From positions 1,539,156 to 1,603,155 of the forward strand of contig FJOG01000007.1 of assembly GCA_900073065.1 (NCBI GenBank): DNA of 64,000 nucleotides, read 5' to 3'. The notes under the pieces were generated by a model. That model saw nothing but the letters and a program-made list of their open reading frames with translations. It was not told where the DNA came from and made no database searches. This DNA is from Phialocephala subalpina (lineage: Eukaryota > Ascomycota > Leotiomycetes > Helotiales > Mollisiaceae). This document shows positions 9,641-20,900 of this stretch, piece by piece. Position numbers and translations under genes: made by a program. Within the stretch, counting starts at the first letter, position 1; every line of letters starts with the position of its first letter.

Positions 9641-11265
9641 ATGCACGATAACCTTCAACTGCAGCGTCGAGATCTCGAGTATGGATATCCGTCACTGGAG
9701 CGGGGCTTTGGCTTCGGCCAAGCGAGCAAGTGCGACTCTCTTCAAATTTTGCAGTATGGACCGAAGTTCCGACATTCAAGTGAAGAACTAGATGCAATAT
9801 CCTTGAGAAAATGGCTTGATAAGGTGGGTTAACTGTCTGTCTTCCAGAGTATTTGCTCATGCAGTTAGGATGTCAACGCACCCGAAGTACGAGAGGGGCA
9901 CGGTCTTGTTGGAGGGCTGCGGCTGTTGTGCGTTGATTTGAAGGCCTAGAACATTGAGAAGTGCTCACGATACACAGGCTTGGTGTATGCCGTCTGGATC
10001 CAACCTCCAACAATCGCTGCCTGCCTTTCATGAAAGACGACTTTGATCTTATAGGTGAACGTCTGCACCTTCCAGAACAATTCCTACCTCGCATGCAAGC
10101 ACGAATACAATGTGCCTACAAATTCTCCAGTCAGGGCACATCAGCACTGAATGAGTCGCTGCAAATTACATGTGAGAATTCCCCTTCCACTAGATTTCCG
10201 AAGCGCCCGCTCACATAATGGACCAGGCTTTGTGTTTAGATTTGGCATCTATCGGCCCTCGTACTACCACCTCGCAGTTAGCTATTGTCATTCCACCAAA
10301 CTTAGCCATGCTCTCCTTCTATCCAAGACCGTGGACCACTCATTCGACGTACTTACTCAACGACTAAAGACCCTTCAACAGCATATCGCCCATCCTCTCC
10401 TTCTCCCAGTCCTTCTTGTTGACATCTGTCTCGCCTCCTCGGCTACTCGAACCCAGCTTGCCGACGACCGTCTCAACGAGCTCGAAGAAACAATGGGCCA
10501 ACACGAATGGATCAACCGCCCCCTAGGTGACCCTCTAAAACTCGATTTCGTCAGCACAACACGAACCCTAAACTTCACCGCTCGAACCCTCGGCGTCGAA
10601 AAGATGCGAATCCAAGGCACTCTCCTCACCCTCTCCAACATCCTGCAAGAAGTCGAGCATCTACAGACCCTCGATCCCCAAGAACAAAAGACCTACATAT
10701 GGATGAAAGAAACAATAGCCTATCACACAAACACAGCTCAAAACTTGTCATTGAGAGCAGAGTACGAAGAGAAGAGAGTGCAGACCCAACTTGCTGTTGT
10801 ATATCAATTCATGTCGCAGAAGGATTCGAAGGTTAATATTCAGTTGGCGGAGACGTCAGCGCTGATTGCGAGGGAGAGTAAGAAGGATAGTAGTGCGATG
10901 AAGGCGATTGCTGTTTTGACGATGTTTTTCTTGCCGGGGACTTTCTTGGCTGTGGGATCTCCCTTTCCTTTTGCCTTTTCTCTTCGCATTCGACGAAGAG
11001 ATGATGCTGATGATTCTTGTGGTGACAGACAATCTTTGCCATGCCGCTGTTTAATTGGGACAGCAACGATGGACCCAGAACGAAGGATGGCTTCAAGCTG
11101 TATTGGGCGATTGCGATCCCGCTCACAGTTGGGGTGCTTGGAATATGGATTCTTAGCATGGTCTTCCCGTGGATTGAGTGGCTGACTTTGCTAGTGACGA
11201 GAAAGAGACAGAGACAGAGGGGAAGCAGTTCCCAGCTTGGAGAGGTGAAGGGCGATGCTGCATGA
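9641..11265 (+). CDS. CorA-like (Mg2+ transporter-like) membrane protein
   Basis: Five exons (9641-9823, 9869-9927, 9978-10171, 10227-10951, 11029-11265) give 465 aa. All joins use GT...AG and keep frame. The second exon is small and is the least certain part. The long cytoplasmic N-terminal half leads into a helical region (residues about 270-365, rich in Gln, Glu and Leu), as in the CorA stalk. Two C-terminal membrane segments follow: TM1 about 366-390 (L-T-M-F-F-L-P-G-T-F-L-A) and TM2 about 408-435. CorA proteins place a Gly-Met-Asn signature after TM1. Here the position reads F-A-M-P-L-F-N-W, the form common in fungal CorA-like proteins of unknown substrate, so Mg2+ transport should not be assumed. 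The C-terminus is basic and cytosolic. It is followed at 312 bases by the end of a convergent secreted-protein gene. Confidence 0.75.
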
Positions 11266-11577
11266 GTAGTTGCACATACGGCCAGTTTCAGGTCACTGCC
11301 AAGTCAGTAGATTGAGAGGCCAGAGTCCAAATACGCTATGTAACACTGACCTGCCGTTGCAGATAGTTGTGAAATCATCGCTTCATTACCATTACGTCTA
11401 AGACCAAAGCGGGAAGTCAAAACCAAGTCTCGAGCCTACCTGACCGCGCATAGGTATTCCTCTCTATGCCCAAGGTACTCCCTGAACCTGTGAAAAGCTC
11501 TTCAACTCCAGTCATGGAAGTAAATGTCCATCCATCCCCAGCAATGGCAAGTGATTGGCAGGAAGTCATTGCCAGCT
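11266..11577. other. Convergent intergenic region
   Basis: The 3' ends of the CorA-like gene (plus) and secreted-protein gene A (minus) face each other here. I see no further feature. Confidence 0.4.
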
Positions 11578-12350
11578 CTAACAGTTGTCATCATGAACGC
11601 AGACGTTGTACCCATCGGTATCCCATGCCTGACCAGAGACACGCCACATCCATGTATTTCCACCGGGTACGTGCCAATTGCATTTGTCAACGATGTCCTG
11701 GGCGTAGCTGGCAATGTATGTGCAGCTTGGTTCGATCAAGTAATCCCTCTATATCAGATTAGCCCAGCATCTCCCGGGTGGAAAGGAGTCTTACATTGTT
11801 GCACAGATAGATGCCAGCGTTGTAGCTGCAACTGATTCTCACGCAACTTTGAGGGCCGACGTTACAGATGACATTCAAGCCAATTAGGTATCGGATGCCG
11901 GTTCGAATGCTTTCCGTTGAACAGCGCTTCCATTCAGGTTGTCCGAGGACTGGCCAGCAGTTGCAGTCACTCTTGTTCTCCTCGGCACGAGTTTCAAGAG
12001 TTTTATTTGCGACGATGGCTTCAGGATTGAAGTCGGGATACAGCTCCTTCATCTGAGCATGGATTTCCTATTCACGGTTAACAAGACGGATCATGATGGT
12101 GAGCGTCAGCCCCGTACCTGAATGCTACCGTTGAGTTGGACTTGATAGCCGCCGAGTTCGCCAGTGAACATCATCTTCGAGATCTCCATGCCATCGATGC
12201 TTGTGCGAAGAGAGAGACTATCGGGGAGACTGGCGGCAAGGATCTGTAGTCGAGTGTCAGAAGTTGTCAACTAGAACGATGACAAGTTTTTCTTACCAGC
12301 GGGGAAGTCAAGAGACCCAGAAGGCCGATCAGGGTTGCAATGAGCTTCAT
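11578..12350 (-). CDS. Small secreted Cys-rich protein A
   Basis: Minus strand; exons 12297-12350, 12118-12243, 11795-12067 and 11578-11748 give 207 aa. All introns are phase 0 and 46-53 bp long. The first exon encodes a signal peptide, M-K-L-I-A-T-L-I-G-L-L-G-L-L-T-S-P-L. The rest has many cysteines, including N-C-N-C-W-P, G-P-Q-S-C-V-R-I-S-C-S-Y and L-C-N-N, and it ends D-G-Y-N-V-C-V-H-D-D-N-C. It is clearly paralogous to protein B 686 bases away: the first two introns match in place and phase, and the Cys pattern and ending match. The pattern recalls a widespread group of ascomycete secreted proteins of unknown role, some studied as effector candidates. No toxin or enzyme signature is visible. 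The third intron, after C-N-N, has no counterpart in B. A TATA-like box lies about 180 bases upstream. Confidence 0.8.
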
Positions 12351-13035
12351 TTTTGCGACTGCATTCGAATAAAGTGCTTGGGGAAGTCAAGCAAGGGGGA
12401 AGAGGCAGAGAAAACGTCGAAGGCTATGGTCGTATCGACAGTGTGGAGGTGGGGCTACCTCAGATCGAGATAAGTTGTAGTGTGAAAGTTTGAAAGGGTG
12501 AAGAGGTTGTTAGAGGCAAAGGTGTGGGTTTAAATACAAGCGAGTTCACTGCTACGACCAAGATCTCGTCAAGCGAGCAAGCCTGGTGGGGAAGAAGTCA
12601 GGTCAGTCCAAGAATTCACCAAGCTCAACAACTCAGCACTAATTGAAAGTAACAGGCAGAAGTTGTAGCGCCATATCACGATGGAGTATATAACTTTCAC
12701 AAAGACTTCAAAGGTATGCTCGAATGGTGATTCCATTCGCTGCCATTTTGTGGTCGACTAAAATTCTACGCAAATTCACCGAACCCAGTTTGTCTGCATG
12801 TTCAGAGCCAACTCCGTTGTAATGCAAAGACTCAAAGGGAGAGCCTAATAACGAAGAAATCAAAAGAACTAACCCGAATGTGCTAAGACGCTAGAAGAAC
12901 CTAATGCTCCAGAAACCAAATCCCAGAGTATCAGGTCATATGTGCCTTATCCCATGTTTATGCAGCCAAGCAATCCCATTCCTCGAGATATCCGAAGTGT
13001 CAAGAAGCCAAAGCAAAAAAGAACTATCCGCCTAT
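12351..13035. other. Intergenic region between secreted paralogues
   Basis: Promoter and leader of gene A plus the 3' flank of gene B. Apart from the TATA-like box I see no feature. Confidence 0.4.
12526..12537 (-). promoter_or_regulatory. TATA-like box of secreted gene A
   Basis: Read on the minus strand this is TATTTAAA-like sequence about 180 bases before the ATG at 12350. Gene B has a similar box at a similar distance. Confidence 0.4.
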
Positions 13036-13905
13036 CTAGCAGCTATCCTCGCGGACAATGACGTTGTACCGGTCAGTGTCGAATTCTTGACCACAGACAT
13101 AGCCTTGGCCGATGGGATTGTAGAGGACACATTGGTTAATGAGATCAGAGGCGTAGGAGCCAATGTAGCCACAGTTGGGGGTGATGCCATAGTCGTTGTC
13201 GTTGCAGAGATAAATGGCGGATCTCCATGAACAGGAGACGCGAACCTTGGAGCGGGTCAGTAAAGAAGAGAAAACACTGTGCCAATGAGAAACTTACGCA
13301 GGATCTAGGACCAACACCACAGAGAGCTTGGACGTGATCGAGATACTGAACACCTTCTTGAATACGGCCAGCATCAGCCCAGTTCCAGTTTTGGCCCGCA
13401 AAAGGGCAGCAGAGGCCGGGTTGGATCTATGATCAGTTAGGTTTTTCCGCCTTTCTCAAAAGACGAATTCGGAATGGAAGCTGGAACTTACCTTGTTGCG
13501 ACCAACGAGACCATCCTCATCCTCACGAATAGCGAGCTTGTGGGCGTTCACAAGGGCACCAGCATCGAAGTCGGGGTGAGCCTTCTTCACCTGGGCGTAG
13601 ACATCCTATCTCCTGTTAGCCACCAAGGTCACAATCATGAGATCAGAGGTGTGGAACGTACCTGAATGGTGCCATTGAGTTGAATCTCATGACCACCGAC
13701 AGTACCAGTGACGGTCATAACACCAAGAGGGTATGGGAGGCTGGCCTCGGTGCGGACAGACAATCCCTTTGGGAGAGGGGCAACACCAGCAAGGGCCTAG
13801 GTGCATATAATGTCAGCTTCGTAATAGAAAAGCGCAAAGAAAGTCACTCACCATTGGGAGAGCGGAAAGACCAACAAGGGCCATGATGGTAGTAGCGAAC
13901 ATCAT
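13036..13905 (-). CDS. Small secreted Cys-rich protein B
   Basis: Minus strand; exons 13852-13905, 13662-13796, 13492-13605, 13298-13426 and 13036-13245 give 213 aa. All four introns are phase 0 and 52-65 bp long. The start is the first of two adjacent ATGs, giving the signal peptide M-M-F-A-T-T-I-M-A-L-V-G-L-S-A-L-P-M. The mature part contains G-L-C-C-P-F-A-G, G-P-R-S-C-V-R-V-S-C-S-W, Y-L-C-N-D-N and N-C-G-Y-I-G-S-Y, and it ends T-D-R-Y-N-V-I-V-R-E-D-S-C. Those blocks align with protein A. Introns 1 and 2 are shared with A; introns 3 (after R-N-K) and 4 (inside S-C/V-R-V-S-C) are not. A probable role is extracellular, perhaps host- or competitor-facing, but this rests only on secretion and Cys content. 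Confidence 0.85.
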
Positions 13906-14993
13906 CTTTGCGATTGTGTTCAAGTTGCGGGAGTAGAAGAAGTTGTGTAAAGGAGGAAGGAGAGTTGTGGAAAGGCAATTGACTGATTGTGAGAAGGGGT
14001 TGATCTAAGATCAAGTATCGTTGAGGTTGTCTTGAAGGTTGGAAGTGGAAATCGTTATCGTGGTATGGAAGAGGGAAGGTGGTACGAGGGGAACAAGGAC
14101 GACTATTTATGCTCGCGGATGCTATCGAAAAGACGCTAAACATGTTTGCACTGTTTTCACCCTCACTAGTTCGTCTGATGTAGTCTTGTGGTGAATTCAA
14201 AAGCTCCGTTCTGGGCGGTTGTTAGGCCATCTAGTCAAGAATAGGCGCAGCCGAGCAAACCCCAACAACACCTTAACGCAACTTCTGATCCAATGGCCAA
14301 GGCTAGCTTTTCCCATGGATATTCACTGTATAATGTGGTCAGCTACATAGTTGGCGGCAATGTTGCCTTGAAACTTTCTCGATGCTCGAGGACCAATAAT
14401 GGAATGCACTCAGACGTCCTTGGATCATCTACCCTACTTAATTTGACACTTTGCACTCTTCAATTCATGGCTTGCGCCCTTTCAAGAATTACTTCATAGA
14501 TAGCTCAGAGGCACGTTGACTGCGCTAGCTAGCATATTCATCCTTTATCGCTCTCCAGGCGTGAATGTTGGTCTGCTGAATAGCAGAATGGTGAATATTG
14601 ATGTTCATAATGCGTCAATTCTCACTGGCTCTGCAAAGCTGTTCAGACGAACATCAAACTTCAATTCCAATGCACAATGAAATCAGTGAATGGGCCTTAT
14701 CTCGGTGAATACATTGACATCTATTACGTTGCCTAGATAGAACGTCCAGCTCCAGTCCTGAATTGGTGTGGTGATTGTGCCATCCTAAGACACCCAGAGT
14801 CAACGACAAGGGCAGCACCGACGCAACGAGACAAATACACAAACAAGCCCGAACAAGAATATCAATTTCACAATAACAATAGATAACTAGTCTTACAGAA
14901 TTGACTCCATAGAATGCAAATACCAACGTGATGTTATTATCCAAACGAAGTCCCAGCTTTCTCACGCTTTTCAAATAAACCTGAACTCAAGCT
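13906..14993. other. Intergenic, promoter of secreted gene B and 3' flank of giant gene
   Basis: About 1.1 kb. 13906-14200 is the pyrimidine-rich leader and promoter of gene B (minus strand). The remainder up to the stop of the giant gene shows no supported gene. Confidence 0.4.
14102..14111 (-). promoter_or_regulatory. TATA-like box of secreted gene B
   Basis: CATAAATAG on the minus strand, about 200 bases before the ATG at 13905. A clear TATA box suits a strongly inducible secreted-protein gene. Confidence 0.4.
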
Positions 14994-17900
14994 TCAGCAC
15001 TTCTTGGACTTCTTTCTTGGCGATGCCCTCCTCGGAAAAGGCGGTGCTGCCCTCTTATTTGACCCTTTGGCCTTGCTTGCACCATCATCCTCGCTAGCCT
15101 CCTGCTTGATGTCCTCGTCGCCAGCATCCTCAACGGTGGGCTGCACATCAGCCCACTTGGTGTTTTCACCGAAAGTCTTGTTTAGTGGGTTGACAGGGCC
15201 ACCGTCCTGGGTTTCCTGTTTCACCTGCTCCTCTGGTGTTGCGCCATCACCCTCATTGGCAGCGACATCCCCAGCGTCCTGTTCATCCTGCCACTTTTTT
15301 CTCTCGTCTTCCTTCTCGGGAACTATAGTGCTGCCTTGTTTAGAAGCCCATAGCCAGGACCAAATTGAGAAAGGTTTCTCCTCCGGGATCTTCTTCTCGT
15401 TGGGATCATTTGGTCTGAACCTTCCAGTCTGCTTATCAATTTTCAGAGCGTCACAGGCCATGCTAAACTCTTGAGGCGTCACCTGTGCAAACGTCTTGTG
15501 GTCCTTTTTGTTCCTTTTACCTTTATTGACAACTTTGACAATGGCTTTCTGCGCACACTCCAATTCATTTTGGACTCTGTCAAAGGCTTCACGCTGTTTC
15601 ATGGCTCTTATCTCTGCAGGCGTATGGTAGTTCTCGAGAATGTTGCCATTTGGAAAGCCAGGGAGATTCTTTGCAGCCTCAATGAGCTGGGCGCGCTTCT
15701 CAGCTGCAGAGATGTTGTCTGGATTCCAGTTCGGTGGGATAGGCGGAAGGGCGAAGGGATCAGCTGGTTCTGGTGATGGACGCTTAGTGAACAAGCCTCG
15801 TCTAGGGGCCGGAGGAGCTTGAAATTCAGGAACTGTATATTTGTTAGCTCATTCACTTGACATCGTGGACATGCTTACCATCAGCCAGATCCCATTCCAT
15901 ACAGAAACTTTGGTAAGCTTGTTGATATGGCGTTTCTCCAAATGGAAAGTGTGGCCGCTGTCCTTGAATATGTCTGACATTCTTCTTGGGCGCCTCTGCT
16001 TGTTGCTGTGCGGCAGTCTGCTGCCCTGAAGCTGTAGTGGTTGTGGTTGCTGTAGAAGTTTGAGTTTGTAATTGTGGTCCTGACTTGGCAATGGCGGCCT
16101 TGGTGGCAGTGTCTTGACAACATGCTGGGAATCGTCTAACGTCGAAGAATTGAGTTATTCTGCGTCTGGCCTGGACTGTCCGACCATTGATAGTTCTAGT
16201 TTGTGGTGCAACCCTGTCATCAGCGAAATCCCACAGTCGTTCGGGCTGCTCAGGGAACCGAGGTTCCCAGGCGTTGCTGATTTCCTCGAGCATCTGCATC
16301 TGTAGTAGCATCGCCGCATCCGGGCGCTCAAGTTTTAGAGGCTCTTTTTCAACCGTGATCGCATGCTCTGGGGCAAGGTATGGTGCGATCCTATGTAGTT
16401 CCAGTGCCATATCCAGCACCTCCTCATCTTTCCCATCTGGAAGCATTCGCTGTCGGGCAGCGTACTGAGCGTTAATTTTCTCATGCAGCAGTTGTCTACT
16501 GGTCTGATTGGGGGCGCTCCTTGTCTTCAAGGCATCGGAAGTATCACGACCAATTCGGTATGCAATGGATCGTAGATGCTCATACTTGTTGGGCTGGACA
16601 ATTGGGGGTCCCATCTTCCCGCAGGCAGTGTACCGAACTTGATATTCGCCTTTAGCAGTATCAAAGAAGATGCCAGGTGACCACCGCACAGCGTCTCGGG
16701 AGACGATGTACTTATTCTCTGGATGTCCGCTCAAGGGTATCTTGGCTATTAGCGTTTCGAACGGACTATTAGCTCTTTGGTTCAGACTGCGAAGATTAGT
16801 AATGATCACTGTTTCGCACAGTTTTACTTACTGTATCCGTCGCAAGCCCTGTAATCTACCTAAGCGCTCTGTAGCTTCTTGTTCTGAAATCAACAGAGGA
16901 GACATCGGATCACCAGCAGCTTTAGCCTTTGCAAGCCGAGCATTGCTGATGGCCTGCGTAAGATCTGTTACCATATACCCTTGCACACTGTCGACATCCT
17001 GTTGATATAGTAGCTGTGCTAGACTGTCAGTCGCGTTCCAATTATCTCTTGGCTGCCATGTCCGACCACTCCAGTCGAGCGCGTTTAATTCTTGCTCAAA
17101 GCTTTTGTCGTCCTGCTGTTGCTTGATAATTGCTGCATATCCAGTTGTATTTGGTGTGGGTTGTGAGTATTCTTGACTGACTTCATCCCAGGATGGCTCT
17201 GCCAATTCATTCAGGAGATTCACATCGTCTATTGTCAATTCTACAGCTTGGTCCCGGATATCGTTAGGATCTCGTTGGGGATTGCTCCCACCTACGTAAC
17301 ACAACAGCAGGTCTTGTAAGAGAGGTCGTGGAGCATCCAGATTCGCGTGCTGCAAGCGGATATTGACTTGTGCTAGGTGCGTCAGCCATCGTCTCTTGGC
17401 TTCCTGAACGTCTGTCTTGTCTGCTGGTGCAATGGGTCCCATGTAGTTGGCGGGGACAGGAAGTTCGCTTGGATGGCTATTCCCTTGCTGAGTACGAGCG
17501 ATGCTATACTCGGAGTCTCTCAATTGATGGAATGCCGTCAATTTTTTGGTGTAGTGGAATGGGTCTAGTTCAACGGGACGCTGCCAAGGCTCCAAAGGCA
17601 AACAGAGTGGCACCCCTTCATCAATAGAGTAATACTTCCCAGGCAAGTCGAGATTTCGGTAGATATCAAGAGGGCGGTGTTGTTCTTGGTTGGTTGCGAG
17701 GAGATTGAGGGCGAGCTCGATAGCTGCTCTCTTGATGCCTCTTCGTTCAGCCTTGGAACTGAAGTTGGCAGGCCCTCGAGTGTTCAGCCTTCCACCGCCT
17801 CCCACATTTCCGGCAATGTTTGGTCCTAAGTTCCCTCCGGCAGCGCTTCGGAGAGACTCAAGTTGCGAAGGCTACAATCGAAGATCAGTAATGACCGCGC

Positions 17901-20900
17901 AATATCATGGGGAATCGGCTTACCGGCATGCTGGTGACCCATTGTATCCACAATCTTACAAATTTACTTATCACATCCTCAACCCACGCCAGTTCACGCA
18001 CGCGTTTGTTGTTATCACCTCCCTCCTTCTTATTATTGGCTCGTTGCTTGAAGTCGCGAATCTCTTCTCCTAAGGTGACAAGATCTGCGGGCATGAACCT
18101 AAAAAGTAACCTCGTCTCTCGGGCCCCGCTAACCGCGGCATTGTCCGTATTTGAGTCAACATAGGTCCTCAATTCTTGATACAAGCTATGCCATTGGCCA
18201 ACTTGGGTGTTTTCAAGGCTAACGGAAGTAGTTGGGTATGTACCGGCGGCGGCGTCTTTTTCGGTGGCCTCCTTCCATAGACGAGCACGAGAACAAGTTT
18301 CGGCGATGGCTTCAATTGTGTACCACCATTTGTCCAGGAAAATACCCCACGGGCGGACTGACTGTTTGAAAATGGCAAACTCTTGTTGATAGCGCTGGCG
18401 GTATTCCAAGTACTCTATGCTCTCGTTCATAGTCAAGCCAGGTAATGTGACATAATTTTCGTGAAGCCTGTCGAACCGCTGCTTCAGCACCTGCAGGGAT
18501 GGAGGTAGCAAGGCTCTGAGTAGATATTCCAACTCTTCCTGTTCGCGAGGTTGTAAAGAATTGGACCGCTCCCTCGTCAGAAGATTGTTGATCTCAATCT
18601 CGAGTTCGCGGACCTCACTTTCACTAGGGGTAGCAATGTTGGGCACTCCTGTGCAAGGCGGCTCGCCGGCTCGTGAATTACCAATCAACCTGTCGACAGT
18701 CCTAAGCACTGGCATTGAGGCAGCCTGTCCAACTATGCCTGGGTATTTTCGTGCCCAATTTTCTATCAAAATATTCTGGTACTCTCTGTCGAGCACGATT
18801 ATCTCCTCGGGTTTCAAGGGCGTGTCATACCAACCTTTTCGAGTCAGCAACCCAATGACTGTATCAAGACGATTGCCTTTATCCTTAGCTACGAGACCCA
18901 ACAAGCTGGATCTCAAGAAATTGATTTCATCTGCTGTAAGACGCGACTGGTTGCGAACACGTCCTGCAAATGCAAGGAATCGAGTCCGCGTGGTTTCGAG
19001 TTGGTCCCAGAAACAGTCGATAATGTCATTCGCAATGGGATCCCAGTGTGTCTCGATACCTGGGGGATATGGACTTGTGAGATTTTCTTCAGTTGGAAGT
19101 GGGGGCCCAAAGTAGGTGTAGTAGCGCCCATGACCGAACTCTGTAATTCTGAAGTCGAGGCGTTTGCCATGCTCCATCCTGAATCTTTTGACAACAGCCT
19201 TCCAGTGGAGAAAAGCCATAGCTTGTGTAGTTTCGACCAGTACGTCTTCTTCAGGGCGGAGAGACTGACCAAAAGGTATCAAGAGCTTTTCGTCCGTAAT
19301 TTTGTCTCGAAGTGGTCGACCAACGTGGCGATATGCGACTTTCAGGATGAATTCTACTTCCTCCTCCTTGTCGGCCGGTAACGTTCCTGCAAAGTACTGT
19401 TTTACCATTTCTAATCGTGCCTTCAGGTGTTTGGGCAATTCACACGAACGACGGGGACGGCGTGATGATAGGGTTTCTATCGGCGCATTTAGTTCGTTCA
19501 CTGTCCAGTACTGCCAGAAATTGGGATCTTCCAAGTATAGGACGCCGCCTTCTTGAACTAATTCTACACCTTTCTTGACACTGACCCATGCTCCTCTGCG
19601 CGGAAAGCTGTCTAGCCAAGAGTCATATCTCGAATTGAAGAGTTGATTTAGGTGCTCGAATTGCATTTCGTCGTCGATATTTCGCGGTGTGCCAATATCT
19701 CTCACCTTGACGTCAAGCTCCCATAGGTCTGACTCAAGCTTGAAGAGACTAAGGGGCATGAAACCCAGAAGCTTATCCAGCAATTCTTCGCTGTCCTCTC
19801 GATTCAGATGCTCTTCATTCCTTCGTTTGGCTAGGAGTAGATTGATCCGATCCTTGAGCCTGGGTAGCATGCGTTGCTTGAATGCTCTATCCGTGTGGTA
19901 GACGTCGATTGCTGCTATATTTGGTGGTTTGTGCTCGACGATCTCTGAAGTCCCTATGGGTGCTGACAGATCTCTGGGTGCATACACTTGGAAACTGGTG
20001 TCTCTGCCAGTGACGCCGGGATTGAAAATGAGTGCCATTCCGTCAAAGGTATCTTCGGGCTTCGTTGATAGCTGGACGTATACGCCGTTGTGCGACCGTT
20101 CCAATTGCTGTAACCAGTTGGCATACCGACGCGCGGTCTCATTACGGAGTTGATGCAGTTGCCGCTCTTGTTCGAGGCATCGGCGAGATGTTCTTGCAGT
20201 TTCATCTGACAGTCGCAATATTTCCTCCAGACGATCAACCTTTTGTCGCATTTTGTAAACGTCATCTGGCATAAATTGGTTAAGAAGGACGCCAATTCTT
20301 TTTCTCCTTCGGAGCCATTCCGCTGAAGACACCGTGGTGAACCTTTCAGCTCTCATCTTAGAGAGGAGATCCTCCAACTCGCTCTCAACTGCCGCGATGT
20401 GAGGTCGGAATTGCTCGAGGTCTACCATCAGATCTAAGTCTGGATGCACGGGGAATTGTCGTGGAGGGGCTCTCGTATGATAGCCCTTTGACGCATTAGT
20501 AGACATCGAAGCATTAGAATATGCGGAGGAACTGGTCAAATCTGACGCTTCGGAAGTAGTGGGCGAGATATTAGGGGTGCTGGTCTCGCTGCTCGGGTCC
20601 ATTTTTATTACAAACCTCCCGCCGCCATCTGGTTCCATTTTGAACTTCTTGACAACACCATCTTTGTCAATGTAAGTGTTTCGCCATATTCCGTCACTGG
20701 TGCCACCAAAAGAGATAAAGCTTGTCTCTTGGGTCAGATCTATGACACCAGTGTCTGCTAATGGCCCACGAAGCAGGTAGTCGCTATGCCATTCAAGCAC
20801 TATTTTGTCAAGTGGGGAGCCGGAATCTTGCAGGCAGCGTTGCAGGTACTTGATATAAATCGGAACGAGATCTCCCACCCCGTAGACGTTGCGGAATTCG

